Shown here in pieces: positions 1 to 5,180 of a DNA stretch of 6,446 nucleotides. Origin of the DNA: an uncultured Selenomonas sp. (GTDB lineage: Bacteria > Bacillota > Negativicutes > Selenomonadales > Selenomonadaceae); assembly GCA_947097535.1 (NCBI GenBank), contig CAMURM010000093.1:1-6446 (forward strand). The letters are read 5' to 3'. How positions within the stretch are numbered: position 1 is the stretch's first letter; the number at the start of each line of letters is the position of its first letter. The notes under the pieces were generated by a model. It was given only the letters and a program-made list of their open reading frames with translations, had not been told where the DNA came from and made no database searches. The position numbers and the translations under genes are program-made.

Positions 1-959
1 GCCAGTATATGCTGAACGTCAACATCCGCTGCTTCGGCGAGTACAGCTACCGCATCACGAATCCGATCCTCTTCTACACGAACGTCTGCGGCAACGTCGA
101 GGACGTCTACACGAGAAGCGAGATCGACTCGCAGCTCAAGAGCGAGCTTCTGACAGCGCTGCAGCCTGCCTTCGGGCGCATCGCTGCCAAGGGCATACGC
201 TACACGCAGTTCATCAATTACACGCGCGACATCAAGACGGAGCTCTCGGCGGAGCTTTCCGAGGACTGGGGCAAGAAGCGCGGCATCGAGATCGTTTCCT
301 TCGGCGTGTCGAGCGTCAAGGCGGACGAAGAGGACGAAAAGCGCATCAAGGAGATCCAGGACAGCGCCATCATGAGCGATCCGAACCTGCGCGCCGGCCG
401 CCTCGCGACAGCGACGGCGGACGCCATGCGCACGGCAGCCGGCAACGAGGCCGGCATGGGGGGCGCTTTCGGCTTCATGGGCATGGGCATGGCGGGCAAC
501 GCCGGCGCCGGCGCCATGGGCGCCTTCGGTCCCGCAGGCGGACAGGCGCCGCAGGGCAACCCTCTCGCCTCGCCCGCACAGCAGGCGCCGCCGCAGGCAC
601 AGGCAGGCGCCTGGAACTGCTCGTGCGGGCATGTGGGCAACATGGGCAAGTTCTGTGCGGACTGCGGCAAACCCCAGCCGGCTCCTGCGGCTGCCTGGAG
701 CTGCTCGTGCGGCCACGCGGGCAATACGGGCAAATTCTGCGCCAACTGCGGCAAGCCCCAGCCCGCAGCGAACGGTTGGCAGTGCAGCTGCGGCACAACG
801 AACCAGGGCAGGTTCTGCGCGAACTGCGGCAAGCCGAAGCCGGCGGGCGCACCGCTCTATCGCTGCGACAAGTGCGGCTGGCAGCCAAAGGATCCGACGA
901 AACCGCCGAAGTTCTGCCCCGAGTGCGGCGACCCCTTCGACGAAAACGATGTAACCTGA
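1..959 (+). CDS. ydjI: SPFH-domain 'virion core'-type protein, YdjI-like, with C-terminal zinc knuckles (5' end missing)
   Basis: The reading frame is open from the left edge (first whole codon at 3), so the ATG at 9 is internal; it has no ribosome binding site and begins inside a conserved SPFH segment. Numbering from that Met, residues 1-125 are the C-terminal half of an SPFH/band-7 domain, with family-typical stretches such as FYTNVCGNVEDVYTR and GIEIVSFGVSSV. Residues 145-200 are a low-complexity Gly/Ala/Met then Pro/Gln linker. Residues 202-306 carry four zinc-binding units: C204/C206/C216/C219, C232/C234/C244/C247, C259/C261/C270/C273 and C286/C289/C303/C306. In B. subtilis the homologue YdjI helps hold PspA at the membrane. 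The protein is expected to be cytoplasmic and membrane-associated, acting as a scaffold. By comparison with the family, roughly 150 N-terminal residues lie outside the window. It is followed 76 bp later by the YdjG-like gene in the same direction. Family assignment is firm; the role is inferred. Confidence 0.88.
   Translation, partial: QYMLNVNIRCFGEYSYRITNPILFYTNVCGNVEDVYTRSEIDSQLKSELLTALQPAFGRIAAKGIRYTQFINYTRDIKTELSAELSEDWGKKRGIEIVSFGVSSVKADEEDEKRIKEIQDSAIMSDPNLRAGRLATATADAMRTAAGNEAGMGGAFGFMGMGMAGNAGAGAMGAFGPAGGQAPQGNPLASPAQQAPPQAQAGAWNCSCGHVGNMGKFCADCGKPQPAPAAAWSCSCGHAGNTGKFCANCGKPQPAANGWQCSCGTTNQGRFCANCGKPKPAGAPLYRCDKCGWQPKDPTKPPKFCPECGDPFDENDVT
612..842 (+). repeat. Three tandem copies of a 22-23-codon zinc-knuckle module
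   Basis: Three in-frame copies start at 612, 696 and 777, each beginning with a Trp codon and following the pattern W-x-C-S-C-G, 8-9 residues, F-C-A-(D/N)-C-G-K-P. Copies 1 and 2 match at 57 of 69 bases by hand count, with most differences at third codon positions. This points to internal duplication followed by purifying selection. The three copies use CxC for the first cysteine pair. A fourth, divergent unit further on (codons from about 864) uses ordinary CxxC pairs with a 13-residue gap and is probably not part of the same duplication. Confidence 0.85.
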
Positions 960-967
960 AAAGCAAA

Positions 968-1013
968 GAGAGAAGCCGCAAGCCATCGTCCAACGCCGGC
1001 TCGCGGCTTCCTC
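968..1013 (+). other. Intercistronic stem-loop without a U-tract
   Basis: GAAGCCGC at 972-979 pairs perfectly with GCGGCTTC at 1003-1010. The stem can extend by GAG/CTC (968-970 with 1011-1013) around a bulged A at 971. The loop is 23 nt. No run of T follows, so this is not a convincing intrinsic terminator. It sits between the YdjI-like and YdjG-like genes and could stabilise or delimit the upstream part of a shared transcript, or act as a partial attenuator. Its function is inferred only. Confidence 0.45.
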
Positions 1014-1035
1014 AGTGAAAAGAGAGGTGACGTAA

Positions 1036-2148
1036 ATGCCCGATACATCGGTAAGCTACAAATGCCCCAACTGCGGCGCACCGCTTTCCTTCCTGCCCGG
1101 TCACGACCATGTGACCTGCGAATACTGCTCAACGGAACTTGCGATCGAGACCGTCGAATCACTCTTCGAGCGTGAGCAGGAAAAGGCACGCCTCGCCGCA
1201 GAAGCCCGGGACTCGCGCTGGAACACGGAGGGCGCAGGCTCGGAGTGGGAAGCGCAGGAAGCCGACGCCATGCGGGTGCAGACATGCTCCTCATGCGGTG
1301 CTGAGCTCGTTTCCGACGGCAACACGATGGCTACGGAGTGCGCCTACTGCGGCAGCCCGAACATGCTGCCGCAGCAGTTCTCCGGCATGCTGCGGCCCGA
1401 CTTCGTCATCCCGTTCAAGAAGACGAAGGACGAAGCCGTCGCCGCCCTCAAGAAGTTCTACGAGAAGCGCTACCTCCTGCCCGACGCCTTCAAGTCGAAC
1501 AACCGCCTCAAGGAAATCCAGTCGATGTATGTGCCTTTCTGGCTCTTCGACTCCGCCGTCACCGCCAGCGCCTCCTTCCGCGCGGAAAAAGACACGGTCT
1601 ACGAAACGGCGAACGAGATCATCACGGAAACAAGCGTCTACAGCTGCGAGCGCGCAGGCTCAATGAAGTTCGAGCGCATCCCCGTAGACGGCAGCGAGCG
1701 CATGGACGATACCTACATGGAAAGCATCGAGCCCTTCGACTACAATGAGCTCGTGCCCTTTTCCGCCGCCTACTTCACGGGCTTCCTCGCCGAAAAGTAC
1801 GACGTCGATGCCGAGGCCTCGGCTCCGCGTGCTGACAAGCGCGTCACCAAAAGCGCCCTCGGCGTCCTCGAAAACACCGTCGAGGGCTACACGCGGCATT
1901 CGCTCGACGGCGAGCCGTACATCATCAAGGAGGACGGCACCGTCAGCTACGCCATGGTGCCCGTCTGGATCCTCACGACGAAGTACGAGGGCAAGCCGTA
2001 CACCTTCATGATGAACGGCCAGACGGGCAAGGTCGTCGGCTCCCTGCCGATCGACAAGAGGAAGGCGACGCTCTACCCCCTCGCCGCCTCCCTCGTCAGC
2101 CTGCCGATCCTCTACTTCATCGCCAAATTCGTCCTCGGAAGCATATAA
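1036..2148 (+). CDS. ydjG: Two-zinc-ribbon protein with C-terminal membrane anchor, YdjG-like
   Basis: This 370-residue protein starts at an ATG preceded by AGAGAGGTGA (1021-1030) at good spacing. Its N-terminus carries one zinc ribbon (C10, C13, C28, C31), then a charged, probably helical segment (about 40-78), then a second ribbon (C84, C87, C102, C105). The large central domain (about 115-340) has family-typical stretches MYVPFWLFD (164-172), FERIPVDGSERMDD (212-225), PFSAAYFTGFLAEKYD (241-256) and MNGQTGKV (326-333). Residues about 347-368 are hydrophobic and end the protein, suggesting a tail-anchored protein with the ribbons in the cytoplasm. Such proteins are often mislabelled as PriA-like because of the ribbons; nothing here resembles a helicase. 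In B. subtilis YdjG works with YdjH at the membrane in the PspA system. The stop codon overlaps the Shine-Dalgarno sequence of the next gene, so translation is probably coupled. The biochemical activity is unknown. Confidence 0.88.
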   Translation: MPDTSVSYKCPNCGAPLSFLPGHDHVTCEYCSTELAIETVESLFEREQEKARLAAEARDSRWNTEGAGSEWEAQEADAMRVQTCSSCGAELVSDGNTMATECAYCGSPNMLPQQFSGMLRPDFVIPFKKTKDEAVAALKKFYEKRYLLPDAFKSNNRLKEIQSMYVPFWLFDSAVTASASFRAEKDTVYETANEIITETSVYSCERAGSMKFERIPVDGSERMDDTYMESIEPFDYNELVPFSAAYFTGFLAEKYDVDAEASAPRADKRVTKSALGVLENTVEGYTRHSLDGEPYIIKEDGTVSYAMVPVWILTTKYEGKPYTFMMNGQTGKVVGSLPIDKRKATLYPLAASLVSLPILYFIAKFVLGSI

Positions 2149-2154
2149 GGAGGG
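2147..2154 (+). promoter_or_regulatory. Strong Shine-Dalgarno sequence overlapping the upstream stop codon
   Basis: AAGGAGGG shares its first two bases with the TAA stop at 2146-2148 and lies 6 nt before the ATG at 2161. Ribosomes finishing the YdjG-like gene would sit directly on the start site of the TPM gene, so the two products are probably made together. Confidence 0.8.
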
Positions 2155-2160
2155 CTGCAC

Positions 2161-2967
2161 ATGGCTAAAGAAACGAAAAACGTACGCAGCATCGTCCTCC
2201 TTCCCTTCTTGCTTCTCCTTGCACTCGTCGCCTTATCCCCCGCTTCGGGCGAGGCAGCGACGAAGGGCGCCGCACAAGCCGATACCAGCGTCATGGACGA
2301 AGCGGGACTCTTGAGCGATGCGGACAGAGCCTCGCTGGAAAAGACGCTCGCCGCCGTTGAGAAGGCGCACAAGGTGCGCATCGCCGTTTGCACCGTCAAG
2401 GATCTCAAGGGCGAAAAAGCCGGCTCTGCCGCCAACAAGATCGTCGACAAGCTCACAGGCAGCGCGGAAAACGGCGCCATGGTTCTCCTCGTCGCACCGA
2501 AGGATCGCGACTGGTACCTTGCGACGGACAAGAAGATGCGAGAGCGCATCACCGACGATGTCGGCACAGGCCATCTCTCGGACAAATTCCTGCCCGCCTT
2601 TTCCAAGGACGACTACGCAGCGGGCTTCAGGGCATACGCCGCCACAGCCGATGAAATGCTGACCTACTACGAGAAGGAAGGCAAACCCTTCGATCCCAAG
2701 GCAGGCTTCAGTTTCCTCGCCCTCGGCGTCGCCGTCGTGCTCGCAGGCGGCATCTTCTTCCTCGTCCGCAGCAGTCTCATGAGCTCGATGAGCAACGTGA
2801 CGGCAGCGACCGAGGCCGACGCCTACCTGAGTCACGAGGGACTGCACCTCACCGAAAACCGCGACACCTTCCTCTACATGAACGTCACACGCAAGGAAAA
2901 ACCCAAGAAGCAAAATACCACTTCCAGCCGCGACGAAAGCCACGGCGGCGGCGGCGGCAAATATTGA
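2161..2967 (+). CDS. ydjH: Exported, membrane-anchored TPM-domain protein, YdjH-like
   Basis: This 268-residue protein begins with a basic stretch (K3, K6, R9) and a hydrophobic core (about 11-26), followed by small residues around 28-33 that suit signal-peptidase cleavage or an uncleaved anchor. Residues about 42-170 fit the TPM domain (named after TLP18.3, Psb32 and MOLO-1): V44-MDEAGLLSD near its start, KVRIAVCTV in the first core strand, and GAMVLLVAPKDRDWYLATDKKM followed by the ITDDVGTGHLSDKF helix region. A second hydrophobic segment lies at about 183-202. The cytoplasmic tail ends in SHGGGGGKY, a glycine-rich ending common in this subfamily. The likely topology puts the TPM domain outside the membrane and the tail inside. 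It is last in the cluster, 12 bp after the YdjG-like gene. Family assignment is firm; the domain has been linked to phosphatase and to assembly or repair roles elsewhere, but no activity can be assigned here. Confidence 0.87.
   Translation: MAKETKNVRSIVLLPFLLLLALVALSPASGEAATKGAAQADTSVMDEAGLLSDADRASLEKTLAAVEKAHKVRIAVCTVKDLKGEKAGSAANKIVDKLTGSAENGAMVLLVAPKDRDWYLATDKKMRERITDDVGTGHLSDKFLPAFSKDDYAAGFRAYAATADEMLTYYEKEGKPFDPKAGFSFLALGVAVVLAGGIFFLVRSSLMSSMSNVTAATEADAYLSHEGLHLTENRDTFLYMNVTRKEKPKKQNTTSSRDESHGGGGGKY
2944..2958 (+). repeat. (GGC)5 microsatellite encoding the glycine tail
   Basis: Five consecutive GGC codons encode the Gly run in the SHGGGGGKY tail, eight codons before the stop. The identical codons make a short trinucleotide repeat that could gain or lose glycines by slippage without shifting frame. 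The tail is conserved as protein, so the repeat is probably tolerated rather than regulatory. Confidence 0.6.
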
Positions 2968-3026
2968 AGTTTTTCCGATAGGCGTGCTGCGCCGTCCATA
3001 AGCGAGCCATTTTGCGTAAGCGTCAA

Positions 3027-3073
3027 AAAGCCCGCCCATTCCTCCGCAAATTTGCAGGGAACGGGCGGGCTTT
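3027..3073. terminator. Bidirectional intrinsic terminator between convergent genes
   Basis: AAAGCCCGCCC at 3027-3037 pairs perfectly with GGGCGGGCTTT at 3063-3073 (11 bp). Inside it, TTCC (3039-3042) can pair with GGAA (3058-3061), and GCAAATTTGC (3046-3055) is a perfect palindrome. Read on the minus strand the hairpin is followed by five T (from 3029-3025), a good terminator for the phosphoesterase gene. On the plus strand only three T follow, so it is weaker for the YdjH-like gene. The rest of 2968-3109 holds nothing else I can support. Confidence 0.82.
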
Positions 3074-3109
3074 AGCTTGCAAAACCATGTACACGCACTA
3101 TGGCTCCTC

Positions 3110-4264
3110 CTAAGCGCGAAAAGAAAAGTACGCGATCTCAGGCGGGCAGCCGAGGCGGTACGGGAACCAGCTGCCGTTGCCCGAGTGAACGTAGCCCGTC
3201 GTCCTGCTCTTTTCGACGATGCCGCGCGTATACTTGAACACGGGGAAGAGCGGCATGCCGAAGATGCCGAACTGCGAGCCGTGCGTGTGTCCCGTGAGCA
3301 CGAGGCGCACGCCGTACTCCGCCGCGTCATCGATGAACTCCGGATGATGCGCGAGCAGGACGGTCACGGCATTTTCAGGAAGCGCAGCGAGCGCCGCCTT
3401 CGCATACGCCGCCTTTTCCCGCTGAAACGCCTCGGCATCGCGCCGCTGCCTGTACTCCGACATCGGGTAGTCGACGCCCGCGAAATAGAGAGGCTGCGCG
3501 CCCTCCTTCACGCACTGCGCTTCGTTTTTCAGCAGGCGGATTCTCGACGTTGCCAAAGATTCCTCGACGAGCGCGATGCCGCGCATGTGCTCGTGGTTGC
3601 CGTGGCAGTACCATATACCGTCGGGAAAAGCCGGCACGAACCTGTCGATCAGACGCACGGCGTCGGCCGTCCATGCCGGATGGTCGAAGATATCGCCCGT
3701 CAAAAGAAGCGCGTCGGGAGAAGCGGCGGCCGTCTGCTCCAAAAGGCGCTCAAGCTGTTCGAGCGAGAAGAACATGCCGAGGTGCACGTCGCTGAGCTGG
3801 GCGAGAGTGTAGCCCGCGAGAGCAGGCGCAGCGACGGGAATATCGTAGCGGCGCTCGACCGTCGCCCGCCGCTCGTAGAGATTGCCGTAGAGCGCCATAC
3901 CGAGCGCCGCCGCGGGATAAACGCCCGCCGCCTTCAGCAGTCTGCGCCGCCCTGCATCCTCGGGCGCAGCGAGCGCCCTGCGGTAAAGGGCGCGCACGAC
4001 GATGGCCGCAAGCACAAAAAGGAAGAGGAACATCACGGCGAGAAAAAAGACGGCGGCCAGAGAAATCGTCGCACCATCCGAAAGAAGAGGCTCCAAAGGA
4101 TTGCGCCGCGCGGGAAAGGACGCCGTCGCGACGGCAAACGCGCCGCCGAGCAGCAAGCGGCAGACGAGGAGTGCGCGTCCCATCAGAAGATAGCGCAGCG
4201 CCCAGAGCGCCGCCAACGTGAAGACCGCCAGAACACTGACGAGCACGATCAGAAAGGATACCAA
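3110..4264 (-). CDS. Membrane-anchored calcineurin-like metallophosphoesterase (YkuE-like)
   Basis: This 384-residue protein has a hydrophobic N-terminal third: segments at about 3-28, 31-49 and 66-92, then RRRLLKAAG (106-114) leading into a weaker hydrophobic stretch (about 112-127). Residues about 152-384 form a metallophosphoesterase domain with all five canonical motifs: D159-x-H161 (SDVHLG), G190-D191 (LLTGD), G222-N223-H224-E225, H306/H307 (LLAHHPE) and G325-H326-T-H328. These residues bind the two-metal centre, so the enzyme should be active. The domain resembles the YkuE/YaeI group of cell-surface phosphodiesterases; the substrate could be a lipid or envelope phosphoester but is not determined. 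The start is a TTG (4262-4264), chosen because GGAGG lies 6 nt upstream. The next in-frame ATG (codon 28) would remove the first membrane segment and has less support. The gene is monocistronic and converges on the YdjH-like gene. Confidence 0.9.
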   Translation of the reverse strand: MVSFLIVLVSVLAVFTLAALWALRYLLMGRALLVCRLLLGGAFAVATASFPARRNPLEPLLSDGATISLAAVFFLAVMFLFLFVLAAIVVRALYRRALAAPEDAGRRRLLKAAGVYPAAALGMALYGNLYERRATVERRYDIPVAAPALAGYTLAQLSDVHLGMFFSLEQLERLLEQTAAASPDALLLTGDIFDHPAWTADAVRLIDRFVPAFPDGIWYCHGNHEHMRGIALVEESLATSRIRLLKNEAQCVKEGAQPLYFAGVDYPMSEYRQRRDAEAFQREKAAYAKAALAALPENAVTVLLAHHPEFIDDAAEYGVRLVLTGHTHGSQFGIFGMPLFPVFKYTRGIVEKSRTTGYVHSGNGSWFPYRLGCPPEIAYFSFRA

Positions 4265-4270
4265 AATACA

Positions 4271-4275
4271 CCTCC
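4271..4275 (-). promoter_or_regulatory. Ribosome binding site fixing a TTG start
   Basis: The plus-strand bases CCTCC read GGAGG on the minus strand, 6 nt before the TTG at 4264-4262. No in-frame ATG or GTG lies within suitable distance, so the TTG is the best start for the phosphoesterase gene. Confidence 0.75.
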
Positions 4276-4298
4276 AAGAAGCAAATAACGTTTCGGAT

Positions 4299-4307
4299 AT
4301 TATAACA
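4299..4307 (-). promoter_or_regulatory. Extended -10 promoter for the phosphoesterase gene
   Basis: The minus strand reads TGTTATAAT, an exact TATAAT (4304-4299) preceded by the TG of an extended -10 element (4307-4306). At 17-bp spacing the -35 position reads TATGTT (4327-4322), a poor match, as is usual for extended -10 promoters. Transcription would begin near 4292 and leave a leader of about 28 nt before the TTG start. Confidence 0.65.
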
Positions 4308-4358
4308 CAGTCAGAGCATGAAACATAATTAAGGAATCACTGATAGATTCAAATCTTG

Positions 4359-4388
4359 TTGTCAGACATAAGGGCGAAGAAGTACAAT
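4359..4388 (+). promoter_or_regulatory. Sigma-70/SigA-type promoter for the DNA glycosylase gene
   Basis: TTGTCA (4359-4364) and TACAAT (4383-4388) each match the consensus at five of six bases, with an 18-bp spacer. Transcription would begin near 4395, giving a leader of about 77 nt before the ATG at 4472. The stretch up to about 4400 is AT-rich, while 4401-4450 is GC-rich and purine-heavy. No known riboswitch or Ada-type operator is recognisable to me. Confidence 0.6.
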
Positions 4389-4457
4389 AGCAAAAGAAAG
4401 GTGCATGTGAAGGTGCCGGAAGGGGGAGCGGCAGACGACCGGCTAATCTCATGCAAC

Positions 4458-4464
4458 AAGGAGG
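4458..4464 (+). promoter_or_regulatory. Shine-Dalgarno sequence that decides the glycosylase start
   Basis: AAGGAGG lies 7 nt before the ATG at 4472. The longer in-frame ATG at 4451 is upstream of this site and has no ribosome binding site of its own at proper distance. Translation therefore should begin at 4472, not 4451. Confidence 0.8.
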
Positions 4465-4471
4465 CGATGAT

Positions 4472-5110
4472 ATGTACGTTCCCTGCGGCGAGGAAGAGCT
4501 CGCCTATTTGAAAGCCAAGGACAAGAAGCTCGGCGCCGTCATCGAGAGACTCGGCGTGCTCAAGCGTCCGATACACGACGATGTTTTTTCCGCCGTCGTG
4601 CATCATATCATCGGTCAACAGATCTCAACGAAGGCGCAGGAAGCCGTCTGGGCGAGGCTCCTGGCAAAGGTCGGTACGGTCGATGCGGCGCATTTGCTCG
4701 CTTTGGGGCGCGAAGAGCTGCAGACGATCGGCACGAGCTTTCGCAAGGCGGATTACATCATGGACTTCGCCGAAAAGACGGCAAGCGGCGCCTTCGACAT
4801 CGCCGCCCTGGAAGAACTGTGCGATGCGGATGTCATTGCCGCGCTCTCTTCTCTCAAGGGCGTCGGTGCCTGGACGGCGGAAATGCTGCTGATCTTCACG
4901 CTCAGGCGGCCGGATGTCCTGAGCTTCGGTGACCTCGGCATACAGCGCGGTCTGCGGATGCTCTACCGACACAGAGAAATTAATCGCCGGAAATTCGAGC
5001 GCTACAAAAAGCGATACTCCCCCTACGCGAGCACCGCGAGTCTCTACCTCTGGGCGATCGCGGGCGGTGCGGTCGAGGGGCTGACCGATCCTGCTGCACG
5101 GAAAAAGTAA
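4472..5110 (+). CDS. AlkA-type DNA-3-methyladenine glycosylase (HhH-GPD family)
   Basis: This 212-residue protein belongs to the helix-hairpin-helix/GPD superfamily. It should remove alkylated bases such as 3-methyladenine from DNA, starting base excision repair. HHIIGQQIS (44-52) matches the conserved first helix of AlkA-like enzymes. The hairpin is LKGVGAWTAEM (128-138), and the loop after it, RPDVLSFGDLGIQRG (146-160), holds D154 at the position of the catalytic aspartate (D238 in E. coli AlkA). It lacks the extra N-terminal domain of E. coli AlkA (282 residues), so it is the short form common in Firmicutes and archaea. The MutY/Nth-type iron-sulphur cysteines are absent, which argues against a DNA glycosylase of that branch. 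I chose the start at 4472 rather than an in-frame ATG at 4451 because of the well-spaced AAGGAGG. It is a single gene, divergent from the phosphoesterase and convergent with sucD. Confidence 0.9.
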   Translation: MYVPCGEEELAYLKAKDKKLGAVIERLGVLKRPIHDDVFSAVVHHIIGQQISTKAQEAVWARLLAKVGTVDAAHLLALGREELQTIGTSFRKADYIMDFAEKTASGAFDIAALEELCDADVIAALSSLKGVGAWTAEMLLIFTLRRPDVLSFGDLGIQRGLRMLYRHREINRRKFERYKKRYSPYASTASLYLWAIAGGAVEGLTDPAARKK

Positions 5111-5162
5111 AAGAAGGGGCTGTCGCATAAGTCAAATTCGACTCATGCGACAGCCCCTTCTT
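5111..5162. terminator. Large perfect hairpin, bidirectional terminator
   Basis: AAGAAGGGGCTGTCGCAT (5111-5128) is exactly complementary to ATGCGACAGCCCCTTCTT (5145-5162). Inside, AGTC (5130-5133) can pair with GACT (5140-5143) across one A-C mismatch, leaving a six-base loop. The GC core is flanked by A-rich sequence on the left and T-rich on the right. On the minus strand the hairpin runs into TTTTACTTTTTC, a good tail for sucD, whose stop lies 18 bp away. On the plus strand the tail TTCTTGCT is shorter but usable for the glycosylase gene, whose stop codon abuts the hairpin. The unusual length and perfection also fit a dispersed repeat that serves as a terminator. Confidence 0.85.
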
Positions 5163-5180
5163 GCTATTCAGCCCGCTGAC

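Noticed and set aside
475..993. Several antisense and alternative-frame open frames over the zinc-knuckle region (475-993, 218-832, 623-1018, 631-954)
   Set aside because: These are shadows of the repeated Cys/Gly/Lys codons in the real frame; their repetitive look comes from the tandem knuckles.
2968..3026. A small hairpin (GGCG/CGCC near 2981-2993) after the YdjH-like gene as a separate terminator
   Set aside because: Four base pairs with no following T-run; the hairpin at 3027-3073 is far stronger.
2233..3330. A 365-codon minus-strand open frame spanning the YdjH-like gene, the terminator and the end of the phosphoesterase
   Set aside because: It crosses a strong terminator and overlaps two well-supported genes; it has no coherent domain or start signal.
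3077..4288. A 403-codon plus-strand open frame opposite the phosphoesterase gene
   Set aside because: Its translation is Arg/His/Glu-rich with no recognisable motif. The minus-strand frame has all five metallophosphoesterase motifs, a ribosome binding site and a promoter. The open antisense frame is a by-product of high GC codon use.
4415..4443. A short GCCGG/CCGGC stem in the glycosylase leader as a riboswitch
   Set aside because: Only five base pairs, and no conserved core of any riboswitch class that I know.
4401..4511. A possible 36-codon leader peptide starting at a GTG in the glycosylase leader
   Set aside because: Upstream AGAAAGG is a weak ribosome binding site, it overlaps the glycosylase start in another frame, and there is no run of regulatory codons. 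It cannot be told apart from chance.
4349..4618. An 89-codon minus-strand open frame across the divergent promoter region
   Set aside because: It overlaps the plus-strand promoter and the start of the glycosylase, and its end is an AT-rich hydrophobic stretch without family features.
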